Positions 36,425-44,931 of a stretch of DNA of 64,000 bases are shown in pieces. Made by a program: the position numbers and the translations under genes. The notes below the pieces were generated by a model that saw only the letters and a program-made list of their open reading frames with translations, was not told the DNA's origin and made no database searches. Numbering within the stretch: position 1 is the first letter of the stretch; each line of letters starts with the position of its first letter. This stretch comes from Jannaschia pohangensis (GTDB taxonomy: Bacteria; Pseudomonadota; Alphaproteobacteria; Rhodobacterales; Rhodobacteraceae), in NCBI RefSeq assembly GCF_900113875.1, contig NZ_FORA01000006.1, positions 53,501 through 117,500 on the forward strand. Direction: 5' to 3'.

Positions 36425-39400
36425 CTATGCAGGCGGCCGCACCGGGTCAATGGCTGCGTCGAATCCGGTCACGAGTTCGTGCGGAAGCGGCATGAGCCGC
36501 GGCCCCGCCGTCCAGAGGATCGCCGCATCGATCCGGTGGTCGGGCCAGATCGCCCGCGCGGCGGCAACGTAAGCGCCCATCTGGTTTCGCAACCCACCCG
36601 GCAGAGCCTGCGCCGTGTCGGGCAGCACGCGGTTCGATTTGAAATCGACGATCAGCACGCGGTCGTCCCCGACGATGACGCGGTCCATCGTGCCGAAGAT
36701 GGCCGGACGGTCGGCGGTCGCGGGCAGGGCAAAGGGAACCTCGGCCAGTGTGCCCGGGGCGAAGATATGCGCAAGCTCCGAGGCCTCAAGCACGGCGCGC
36801 GCCTCGGCCAGCAGGGCCGCGGCATCATCGGTGGAGCGCAGGATCGCGCGGGCCATCCGGTCCCAGTGGTCCGGCGCATGGTTCGGCAGATGCTCCAGCA
36901 GGGCATGAAGGGCCGTGCCCCGGCGCAGCGCCGCCTCGGTATCGTCGCCCATGTCTCCGGGCAGGGCCTTGGGGCCGGGCAAGGCCGACGGTGCGATGCG
37001 CGCGGCCACCTTGTCGGGGGCGGGAACCGGTGTTTCCAACCATTCGGGCCGGTCGGGAACGGGGAAGTCCGTTTCGGTGTCGCGCGGCATCGCGGACCAG
37101 TCGCCCGACTCGATCCGCAGACCCGTCCCGGTCGGGAAGTCGTGCGGTTCGGCCCCGACGTTCTTCATGCCCTCGTTGATCATGCCGTACCAGCTGTCAC
37201 CCGGTTCCTTTCCCAAATCGCCTGCGGCCCCGACAATCAGCCAGCTCTCTGCCCGCGTCAGCGCCACATACAGAAGGCGGTGGCGTTCCGCCCGCTCGGC
37301 TGTTTCGGAGGCTTCATTCATGGCGTGGACGGCAGGCGACCATCCCGCCTTGGTCGGCAGCCAGACAGGCGTGTCGTCCTCCAGCCTGCGAACCCCCTTG
37401 GCGCCCTCGATCTTGCGAGACATCGTTTCGGGCAGGATGACGACGGGTGCCTCCAGACCCTTGGCCCCGTGGACCGTCATCACCCGGATGGAGCCAGAGG
37501 CCCCCTGCCGTTTTACGTCCACATCCGCCGAGGCGAGCCAGCCGAGAAAGCCGAACAGACTGGGCGTTTCAAGCTGTTCATAGGCCAGCGCCTGGCCCAG
37601 CAGGGCATCGATGGCCTCTGCCGATTCCGCGCCCAGACGGGCCAGCAGCCGCCTGCGCCCATCATGCCGGATCAGGATCCGCTGGAGCATTTCGTGGGGG
37701 CGCAGCACATCCGACACCCGAAGCAGATCGGCCAGCATCTCGATGGCCTGCGGGTCGCTTTCACCGTGCCGAAGCGCGTCCCAAAGCCGCCCCTTGCGCC
37801 CGTGGGCCAGAGCGAACAGCCCCTCTTCGGTGGTGTTGCACAACGGCGACCGCAGGACCGTGGCCAGCGACAGGTCGTCGTCGGGGGTCGCGGTCCAGGT
37901 CAGCGCGGCGATCAGGTCCTTGACCGCAAGGTCGCTCGACAGCTTGAGCCTGTCGGCACCGGCAAGGTTCAGACCCCGCGCCTTGCAGGCGCGAATGATG
38001 TGATAGAACAGCTTGTTGCGCCGTTGGAGCAGGATCAGGATGTCGCCCGCGACGATGGGCCGTCGTGCATCGCCGGTGCCGATGGCCGTGCCGCTGCGGA
38101 TCATGTCGTCGATGGCATTGGCCACATGGTCCGCCAGAACGACATCCGCATCGTTGGACGCGGGACGATCCATGGGCTCGAACCACTCGCGGTCTTCCTT
38201 GTCGTCCTTTTCCTTCGGGATCGCAGGCCAGAGATCGACGCGTCCGGGCCTGTCCTGAAAGAACGCGATGTGTTCCGGGGCCGGGCCAAGGCCGCTGTCC
38301 TCGGCAAAGACTGCATCGACCAGTTTCAGGATGATGGGCGAGGACCGGAAGGAATAGAGCAGGGCGTGGTCGCGCAATTGCGGGCCGTTCTTCGGGAGCA
38401 TGGCCCCGAAGGCCAGGCGGATCGCCTCGAACGCCTTCAGATCGGCGCCCTGGAAGCCATAGATCGATTGTTTGCGATCCCCGACCACGAAGAGGGTCCG
38501 GCGGACGTCTTCCCGTGCGCCAAGACCGGCGGCGAATTCGGCGGCCAGCCTGGTGATGACCTCCCATTGGCCGGGCGAGGTGTCCTGCGCTTCGTCCACC
38601 AGAATGTGGTCGATGCCGCCATCCAGCTTGAACAGAACCCATTGCGCCATGTCGGAGGTCGACAGAAGCCGCTGCGCCCCCGCGATCTGATCGTCGAAGT
38701 CGAGCCATCCCCGCGCCGTCTTGCGCGCCTCCACCTCGGCCACGAAAGCGGGGGCAAAGGCGTGCAGGGCCTTGGTCTGGGCAAGCGTTTCAAAGGCGCC
38801 GATGTGCATGCGACCCTTTAAGACCCTCTGCACCAAGGAGTTGAATCGTTCGACAAGCGGGCCAAACTCTCCGGCTTGGACAGCTTTTGGCCATCTGCCT
38901 GTCTTGCGCGGACTGCCGTCCGAATTGAGGCAGGCCGCTGTCAAAAGATCCAACCGCTCTGTCGCATCGGCTTTGCAGATCAGTTCGAATTGCCGCGCGA
39001 CATTTTCGACCGACTTGCCCGGTGCGGACTTGGCAAGCTCCATGAATTCAGTCAGCAAATGTAGAGTTTGCTCGCCGACCAAGTCGGCAAGAGCGGCCTC
39101 GGGACTGTCATGGATAATCCCCAGACGGTCTCGCAGTTCGGCGTCCGACAGCGCCGGGATCGCGCCCCGCAGTCGGGCCACGGCCTCCAGGAATTTCGAC
39201 GGCTCACTGTCGGTCAGGCGGCTGGCGATGCCATCGACCAGCGCTTGCCGTTCCGGATCGGCGGCCATGTCGTCCAGGACTTCGGCGTGCAGACGTGCCT
39301 TGGCGGTGTCGTCCATCTCGCTGAAGGTCGGCGTCACGCCTGCCTCCAGCGGGAACCGCCGCAGGAGCGAGGCGCAGAAGGCATGGATCGTCTGGATCTT

Positions 39401-39769
39401 CAGGCCGCCCGGAGTCTCGATGGCACGGGCAAAGAGGGTCCGGGCGCGGCGAAGCTGTTCGGGCGGGATCGTCCCGCGCGCCGCACCCAGTCGGGTTATC
39501 TCCCGGCGCAGATCATCGTCGGACAGCATGGCCCATTGCCCAAGCCGCTTGAACAGGCGGTTCTGCATCTCGCCCGCGGCGGCCTTGGTATAGGTCAGGC
39601 AGAGGATCCGCTCGGGCGCCGCGCCATCCAGCAAGAGCCATGCCACCCGGTCGGTCAGGACCCGCGTCTTGCCCGATCCGGCATTGGCCGCCAGCCAGAC
39701 CGACCCTTCGGGGTTGGCCGCGTCGATCTGCGCGCGGGTGGCGGCGTCGGGGGTGAAGGCGTCGGTCAT
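36425..39769 (-). CDS. addA: Double-strand break repair helicase-nuclease AddA
   Basis: A 1114-residue AddA, the UvrD-like helicase/nuclease subunit that processes double-strand breaks for RecA loading. The N-terminus has Walker A in AANAGSGKTRVLTDRVAWLL; helicase motifs follow (LVDEAQDTSPGQWEVI, GDRKQSIYGFQGAD, TVHGAKGLEAPVVILPE). The C-terminal RecB-type nuclease is seen in GTMDRVIVGDDRVLIVDFKSNR. The ATG at 39769 overlaps the addB stop (ATGA), so both subunits are made together. Confidence 0.95.
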   Translation of the reverse strand: MTDAFTPDAATRAQIDAANPEGSVWLAANAGSGKTRVLTDRVAWLLLDGAAPERILCLTYTKAAAGEMQNRLFKRLGQWAMLSDDDLRREITRLGAARGTIPPEQLRRARTLFARAIETPGGLKIQTIHAFCASLLRRFPLEAGVTPTFSEMDDTAKARLHAEVLDDMAADPERQALVDGIASRLTDSEPSKFLEAVARLRGAIPALSDAELRDRLGIIHDSPEAALADLVGEQTLHLLTEFMELAKSAPGKSVENVARQFELICKADATERLDLLTAACLNSDGSPRKTGRWPKAVQAGEFGPLVERFNSLVQRVLKGRMHIGAFETLAQTKALHAFAPAFVAEVEARKTARGWLDFDDQIAGAQRLLSTSDMAQWVLFKLDGGIDHILVDEAQDTSPGQWEVITRLAAEFAAGLGAREDVRRTLFVVGDRKQSIYGFQGADLKAFEAIRLAFGAMLPKNGPQLRDHALLYSFRSSPIILKLVDAVFAEDSGLGPAPEHIAFFQDRPGRVDLWPAIPKEKDDKEDREWFEPMDRPASNDADVVLADHVANAIDDMIRSGTAIGTGDARRPIVAGDILILLQRRNKLFYHIIRACKARGLNLAGADRLKLSSDLAVKDLIAALTWTATPDDDLSLATVLRSPLCNTTEEGLFALAHGRKGRLWDALRHGESDPQAIEMLADLLRVSDVLRPHEMLQRILIRHDGRRRLLARLGAESAEAIDALLGQALAYEQLETPSLFGFLGWLASADVDVKRQGASGSIRVMTVHGAKGLEAPVVILPETMSRKIEGAKGVRRLEDDTPVWLPTKAGWSPAVHAMNEASETAERAERHRLLYVALTRAESWLIVGAAGDLGKEPGDSWYGMINEGMKNVGAEPHDFPTGTGLRIESGDWSAMPRDTETDFPVPDRPEWLETPVPAPDKVAARIAPSALPGPKALPGDMGDDTEAALRRGTALHALLEHLPNHAPDHWDRMARAILRSTDDAAALLAEARAVLEASELAHIFAPGTLAEVPFALPATADRPAIFGTMDRVIVGDDRVLIVDFKSNRVLPDTAQALPGGLRNQMGAYVAAARAIWPDHRIDAAILWTAGPRLMPLPHELVTGFDAAIDPVRPPA

Positions 39770-42702
39770 TGGCCCACCGGTATGACACGGGCGGACTGCG
39801 TGTCGTCCCATTCGCCAAAGCGCGAGAGCTGATCGTAGTCGCCGACGTAGGTCAGCAGATCCGGGGCAAGCCGCGCGATGAACGGTTGCCCCTCGGCGTA
39901 GCGGCCGATCAGCTTGAGAAAGTCGGCCCGTGTCCGGGCGATGGCCTCGGGTCCGAAGTCTTCGGGCGAGGTTTCGGCGTATCGGGTCCCGACGGTCAGA
40001 TAGGCGACCTCGTCCACGCGGCGTTGCGCGATACCGGCGAAGCCCCCGTCCTCGACCATCATCGCCTCGAGCAGCAGCTGTTTGGCGAACTGCCTTTGTT
40101 GCCGGCCGGCCGGCGCCGTGCCGGTCTTGTAGTCATAGATGGCGACGGCGTCGCCCAGGTCGTCGATGCGGTCGGCCCGCGCGGTCAGCACAAGGCCCAG
40201 GCTGTTGATTGTCAGTTTGCCCGTGTCCTCGAGGTGCAGGGGCCGCCCCTTGGCCCGTCTCTCGGCCTCTGCCGCAAGGAAGTCGGCGGCGGCGCGGTCG
40301 AACTTGCCCAGCCAGAGCCTGCGCGGCCCGGGCCAGGGCGCGATGTCGGCCAAGGCCTGCTCCAGGGTCGCGCGCAGGATGGCGTCGGCATTCTCGGGCA
40401 GGGTGTCGGGCACCGCCCGGGCAAAGCGCTCCATCGCCTCGTGGACGATCTCGCCGCGCAGACGCGCATCGGGGCCTTGCCGCAGGGCGGGCAGGGCGCG
40501 CAGGCGCAGGAAATTCTCGGCATAGATCGCATAGGGGTCGCGGATCAGCCGCTCGACGCCGGTCACCGAAATCCGCTCCAGTTTGATGCCGCGGGGCAGG
40601 CGCGGAGCCGGTCGGGGCGCGCGCGCGGTCGGATGGCGGGCGTCCGGCCGATCCAGCAGGGCCGCCGTCGCCAGCCACCTGTCGCCCCGCGCGACCATTC
40701 CGGCCAGCGCCGCCTCGCCGTGCGGACCGATCCCGCCGAGCAATCCCTCGATCCGGTTGAGCCAGCGGGACGGCACGGTGTCGGCCTCGGCGCTGCGCAC
40801 GGCGCGCGACAGCCAGACCTCGGCCCCCGACGCGGCCTGCTGAAAATCATGGGCCGACAGGCCGGTGGAGCGATCCGGCAGACGGAGCCCGCAGGCCCGG
40901 CGCATCGCCCGGTTCAGCCAGGGGTCGGGTGCGGGTTGCCCGGGCCAGACATCGTCGTTGAGCCCGCCCAGGATCACCAGGTCAGCGCTGCGGACCCGCG
41001 CCTCGAGCGCGCCCCAGATCATGACCTCGGGATGCGGGGAGAACGTCTCGCGGACCTCTTCGCCCGACAGGAGGGCGTGCAGGATGCGCGCATAATCCCG
41101 TGCGGTGATCGCCGTCTCGCCCCGATGCGGCGCAGCGTCGATCATGCGGTCGAGCATCTGGCGCGCGGCGCGGCCCGCCGCGTCCGACCACAGGGCCCCG
41201 GCCTCGTCGGCGCTGCCCCGGGTCAGGGCTTCGGCCAGCTCGAGGTGCGATGTCACGTGGTCGATCAGGGGCGCGCTGTCCGGTTGTGCCGCGACCGCGT
41301 CGAGCATGTCGGCCAGCCATTCCGTCCAGGCGTCGTTCAGGCGCGGCTTTTCGGGGTCGTTCAGCCAGGCGGTCAGCGCGGCGCGGTCGGGGAAGGCCAG
41401 CGGTTTGGCCCGGATCAACTCGATCTCGACCTCCCGCAGGCGGGTCAGGTGGTCGGCCCGACCCCGGCCCGAATGCGTAAGGGGATGGGACATCAGGATG
41501 ACCAGCGGCTCGGCCTCGACCGGCTGGCCCCGCATCTCGGCCAATTGCAGAAGGAAGCGCCCCGGCGACGTCTGGCCCAGGGGGATACCGGCGGAGTCGT
41601 CCGGAATGATACGCCACCGGTCGAGTTGGGCCGCGACCTGCCGTGACAGCGCCCGGTCCGGCGTGATGAGCGCGGCGCGCTTGCCCTGTGCCAGGGCGGC
41701 GCGCAGACCGGCGGCGATCGTGGCGGCCTCTGCGCCCGGAGACGGGGCACGGAGCAACGTGATCCCGGCGCAGGCCTCGGCGACGCCGGGCAACTCCGGC
41801 CCCTCGGCGCGCCAGGCATCCGTCGCGGGCGCAGGACGCAGGGCCAGCGAGATCAGCGCATTGCGGGCCGGGACCGCCGGGGCCCGTTCGGACCAACGCG
41901 GCACCTCGCTTCGGGTTCGTCCCAAAGCCGCAAGCAAGGCCGCGTGCCGGTACTGCGGATGGTCCTGATGCCCTGCCTCTTCGGTCAGTGCCTGCCATGC
42001 TTCTTCGGGCATGTCGGTGTCGAGGCCGGGCAGGATGACCACACCCGAAGGCAGATCGAGGACATGCCGGATCAGCGCCCGCGTCGGTGTCCGCGATGCC
42101 GTCGATCCCGCGATGATGACGGGGTCCTGCGGCGGGTTGCGTTCCCACCCGGCGACCAATCGGTCGAGGGCCAGGCCCTGCGCTGCCGCCTCTGTGAGGT
42201 TCCCATCCCTGGCGGACCAACCGGTGACGATCCGCAGGAACCGGAGCGACCGCTCCCAATGGGTCGACATGTCCGACACATCCAGCGCATCGAAGGCGGA
42301 GGGGTCCATCTCCTCCTCCTGCAACTCGTCGAGCAGGTTCGCCAGGCTCCCCGCCAGATCGAAGGCGGCGGCGCGGGGCGACAGCCCGGGTTCCTTCGCC
42401 AGAAGCAGATCGACCAGTTGGGTCAGGCGCAGGCGTGTGGCCAGCGACGAGATATCCGCCACGGGCGCCTCTCCCGGGGCCAGCAGGGGGGCCAGTTGCG
42501 ATACCAGTCCGATCCTGGGCAGCAACGTCGCCCCGCGCGAGGCAAGCGCCGCTTCCGTGCGGCGGGCCATCCGGCTTGTGTTGGTCAGCAGGGTCACGCG
42601 CGCCATGGCCTGCGGCGTGCTGCCGGTCAGGCGGGCGTGCAGACCGTCGGCCAGCGCAGCGCTGAAATCGACGCCCATGGGTTCGGCAAAAAGACCCTTC
42701 AT
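39766..42702 (-). CDS. addB: Double-strand break repair protein AddB
   Basis: A 978-residue AddB of the alphaproteobacterial type, the partner of AddA. It has a degenerate helicase-like body (VILGGLNDDVWPGQPAPDPWLNRAMR; SVTGVERLIRDPYAIYA) and a C-terminal nuclease domain with GEIVHEAMERF and AIYDYKTGTAP supplying metal-binding residues. The start at 42702 overlaps the murU stop by 4 nt, and its stop overlaps the addA start. Upstream the frame is open but runs antisense-like through murU, so it is not coding there. Confidence 0.93.
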   Translation of the reverse strand: MKGLFAEPMGVDFSAALADGLHARLTGSTPQAMARVTLLTNTSRMARRTEAALASRGATLLPRIGLVSQLAPLLAPGEAPVADISSLATRLRLTQLVDLLLAKEPGLSPRAAAFDLAGSLANLLDELQEEEMDPSAFDALDVSDMSTHWERSLRFLRIVTGWSARDGNLTEAAAQGLALDRLVAGWERNPPQDPVIIAGSTASRTPTRALIRHVLDLPSGVVILPGLDTDMPEEAWQALTEEAGHQDHPQYRHAALLAALGRTRSEVPRWSERAPAVPARNALISLALRPAPATDAWRAEGPELPGVAEACAGITLLRAPSPGAEAATIAAGLRAALAQGKRAALITPDRALSRQVAAQLDRWRIIPDDSAGIPLGQTSPGRFLLQLAEMRGQPVEAEPLVILMSHPLTHSGRGRADHLTRLREVEIELIRAKPLAFPDRAALTAWLNDPEKPRLNDAWTEWLADMLDAVAAQPDSAPLIDHVTSHLELAEALTRGSADEAGALWSDAAGRAARQMLDRMIDAAPHRGETAITARDYARILHALLSGEEVRETFSPHPEVMIWGALEARVRSADLVILGGLNDDVWPGQPAPDPWLNRAMRRACGLRLPDRSTGLSAHDFQQAASGAEVWLSRAVRSAEADTVPSRWLNRIEGLLGGIGPHGEAALAGMVARGDRWLATAALLDRPDARHPTARAPRPAPRLPRGIKLERISVTGVERLIRDPYAIYAENFLRLRALPALRQGPDARLRGEIVHEAMERFARAVPDTLPENADAILRATLEQALADIAPWPGPRRLWLGKFDRAAADFLAAEAERRAKGRPLHLEDTGKLTINSLGLVLTARADRIDDLGDAVAIYDYKTGTAPAGRQQRQFAKQLLLEAMMVEDGGFAGIAQRRVDEVAYLTVGTRYAETSPEDFGPEAIARTRADFLKLIGRYAEGQPFIARLAPDLLTYVGDYDQLSRFGEWDDTQSARVIPVGQ

Positions 42703-43370
42703 GGTGCCTGCGCCAGCATGGCTTCGGCTTCGGCGATCCCGCCCGGGGTGCCGACATCGGCCCAGTGCCCGGGATGCTCCACCCCGAACAGGCGACCCCG
42801 GTCGAGCATCTCGAACCACAGATCGCGGAGGGAAAAGACCTGCCTCGGGTCGCGCAGCAAACCCTCGGGCTTCACGATGCCCGTACCGGTATAGACCATC
42901 CCGCCCGTATCCCGCACCAGCCGACTGTCTCCGTCCATGGCAAAGGAGCCGCCCGCCTGACCGACGGCCCGCGCCGATGGCACCAGAAGCAGCAGGCCGT
43001 CCATATGCGTCGGATCCCATGCCGCCGTGAGCGTGTCGCGGGCGCGCGGACCGGTCCAGCAGGCATCGGCATTCATCGTCAGGACCGGACCCTTGCCCAG
43101 ATGCGGCAAAGCGTTGCGCAGGCCCCCGCCGGTCTCCAGAAGAACCGGCGTTTCCCGCAGCAGGGTCACGTCGCGGCCCGCCAGATGCGCGGCGAGCGCG
43201 TCTGCGAAATGATGGGCGTTCACGATCGTGGGGCCAGGGCCCGCGACCTGCTCCAGCGCGTGATCGATCAGGGCGCGCCCGGCCACCTGGACCAGAGCCT
43301 TGGGGCGGTCGTCGGTCAGCGGCCGCATCCGCGTGCCCAGACCGGCTGCAAAGACCATCGTGCCGATCAT
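42699..43370 (-). CDS. murU: N-acetylmuramate 1-phosphate uridylyltransferase
   Basis: A 223-residue nucleotidyltransferase with the sugar-1-phosphate NTase signature MVFAAGLGTRMRPLTDDRPKALV and the metal-binding LTMNADACWTG. Next to AmgK it is best assigned as MurU, which makes UDP-MurNAc from MurNAc-1-phosphate in the recycling route that bypasses de novo (fosfomycin-sensitive) synthesis. Four-nt overlaps couple it to amgK upstream and addB downstream. Confidence 0.9.
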   Translation of the reverse strand: MIGTMVFAAGLGTRMRPLTDDRPKALVQVAGRALIDHALEQVAGPGPTIVNAHHFADALAAHLAGRDVTLLRETPVLLETGGGLRNALPHLGKGPVLTMNADACWTGPRARDTLTAAWDPTHMDGLLLLVPSARAVGQAGGSFAMDGDSRLVRDTGGMVYTGTGIVKPEGLLRDPRQVFSLRDLWFEMLDRGRLFGVEHPGHWADVGTPGGIAEAEAMLAQAP

Positions 43371-44389
43371 TCGGTGCCCGCATGGGCCCGGCCCGCCAAT
43401 GTGCCCGCGCGGGCCATCTTGTCGGCGATCCAGTCGGCGTCGGGTTCGGGCAAAAGGCCATCCAGAACCCCGCGCAAGTCCGTCAATGCCGGGTGGCGCA
43501 GTTCGCGTTGCAGCGCGACCCAGGTCGGCGGGATGAACCGCAGGTAGGAGGTGCGGCCCGAGTGCAGGCAGAGCCGGGTGAAGACGCGCCCGATGATCCG
43601 CAGGGACCGCTGGACCGAACAGACGGCGATGCGGGCGGCGACCTCGTCGGGGTCAGCCTGCGTCGCGCCAAGATAGGCCCGAACGGCCGCCTCTGCCGAT
43701 GCGTTCGACACGGACCGGCGCGGATCATGGATGAGCGAGGCAAGGTCGTATTCGCCGGGGCCCGTCATCGCATCCTGGAAATCCAGCAGGCCGATGCGCC
43801 GGACGCCCGCGCGGTCCGGCATCCAAAGCAGGTTTTCGGCATGGTAGTCGCGGTGGACCAGAACGTCCGGCCCGGTCAGGGTGGCGTCGATGGCGGCCTG
43901 CATGGCATCGCGGATCGCCGGGCGATGCGCGCGGGCCTCGGGCGCGTACCAGTCGACGACCGTGGCGGCCAAATCGGCCATCTGGTCGGGGTAATGCCGC
44001 AGGGTCGGCGGCGTATGACGATGGATTTCGGTCAGGACATCCGTGGCGGCGGCATAGAGCACCGGCGCATCGGCGGGCCAGGCGTCGGCATGGCGTGCCA
44101 CCAGATCGTCGCCCAGGTCCTCCAGCAGCAGAAAGCCCGCATCCGCGTCGCGGGCCAGAACCGCGGGCGCCGAAAGGCCACAGCCGGTCAGCCAGTCACC
44201 GATGGCAAGGAAGGGCCGGACGTCCTCGCCCGTCTCTGGTGGCGCGTCCATCAGGATCGCGCGGTCGCCCGCGCGCGCCAGCCGGATGTAGCGGCGCAGC
44301 GAGGCATCGCCGGGCAAGGGGTCGCGGCGGGCACCGGCCCACCCCGCATCGCTCAGGAATTGGTCGATCAGGTCCTTGCGGTCCGTCAT
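43367..44389 (-). CDS. amgK: N-acetylmuramate/N-acetylglucosamine anomeric kinase
   Basis: A 340-residue aminoglycoside-phosphotransferase-fold kinase. The catalytic loop LVHRDYHAENLLW and the metal-binding IGLLDFQDAMTGPGEYDLASL are intact, and the N-terminal DASLRRYIRL matches AmgK. AmgK phosphorylates MurNAc (and GlcNAc) at the anomeric position; MurU then activates it. Together they return peptidoglycan sugars to UDP-MurNAc. The start at 44389 overlaps the tsaE stop by 4 nt. Confidence 0.9.
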   Translation of the reverse strand: MTDRKDLIDQFLSDAGWAGARRDPLPGDASLRRYIRLARAGDRAILMDAPPETGEDVRPFLAIGDWLTGCGLSAPAVLARDADAGFLLLEDLGDDLVARHADAWPADAPVLYAAATDVLTEIHRHTPPTLRHYPDQMADLAATVVDWYAPEARAHRPAIRDAMQAAIDATLTGPDVLVHRDYHAENLLWMPDRAGVRRIGLLDFQDAMTGPGEYDLASLIHDPRRSVSNASAEAAVRAYLGATQADPDEVAARIAVCSVQRSLRIIGRVFTRLCLHSGRTSYLRFIPPTWVALQRELRHPALTDLRGVLDGLLPEPDADWIADKMARAGTLAGRAHAGTE

Positions 44390-44877
44390 GCGGGCGTCCC
44401 TTCGAAGGCCGGGGCGAGGCGGGCCAGCATCGGCATCGGCGCGGTCAGCATGAGTGCCCGGCTGTCGTCGCCGGTGACCGCCATCGTGACCGTCGCGGCG
44501 TTCGCGGGGGTCGCGGCGCCCAGACGTTCCGGCCATTCGATCAGGCAGATCGCCGTCTCGAAGGCGTCGTCGAGCCCCAGTTCGATCACTTCGGACGGAT
44601 CGCCGAGGCGATAGAGATCGGCGTGCCAGACCTCGACCGGGCCGACATCATAGGTCTGGATCAGGGTGAAGGTCGGTGAGGGGACATCCTCGGGTGGCAG
44701 GTCCGCCAAGTCCCGCAGGGCGCCGATCACGGCCCGCGCCAGGGCCGTCTTCCCCGCGCCGACCGGGCCGTTCAGCAAAAGGGTGTCACCGCCACGTAGA
44801 CAGGGCGCCAGAGACCTGGCGAAAGCCTCGGTCTCGGCGGGGGACGTCAGGGTCCGGGTCAGGCACGCGGCGGTCAT
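44386..44877 (-). CDS. tsaE: tRNA t6A synthesis ATPase TsaE
   Basis: A 163-residue TsaE, the P-loop ATPase that works with TsaB/TsaD in making N6-threonylcarbamoyladenosine at position 37 of ANN-decoding tRNAs. Motifs: LLNGPVGAGKTALARAVIGAL, the switch SPTFTLIQTY and VWHADLYRLGDPSE, and CLIEWPERLG. It is essential in many bacteria. It follows the PAS-protein gene by 54 nt and precedes amgK with an overlap. No ribosome-binding site is visible; a promoter-like TTG/TA pair ends 6 nt before the ATG. Confidence 0.94.
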   Translation of the reverse strand: MTAACLTRTLTSPAETEAFARSLAPCLRGGDTLLLNGPVGAGKTALARAVIGALRDLADLPPEDVPSPTFTLIQTYDVGPVEVWHADLYRLGDPSEVIELGLDDAFETAICLIEWPERLGAATPANAATVTMAVTGDDSRALMLTAPMPMLARLAPAFEGTPA

Positions 44878-44913
44878 GCTGCACGGTTAGACGCCCGGGC
44901 CACCGCCCCGCAA
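44878..44913 (-). promoter_or_regulatory. Candidate leaderless promoter of tsaE
   Basis: On the minus strand TTGCGG (44913-44908), an 18-nt spacer, TAACCG (44889-44884) and 6 nt lead directly into the ATG of tsaE at 44877. The geometry equals that before the genes at 49018 and 52353. It would allow tsaE-amgK-murU-addBA to be transcribed apart from the PAS gene. Confidence 0.45.
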
Positions 44914-44931
44914 GGGGCGCGCGGCGGTTTC

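Noticed and set aside
35513..38821. A very long open frame (1102 codons) on the plus strand opposite addA
   Set aside because: It is an antisense mirror of a high-GC gene; its product has no domain features, while addA has all helicase and nuclease motifs. The same holds for long frames opposite recQ (24348-26384), the PBP gene (30101-32209) and clpB (58323-60578).
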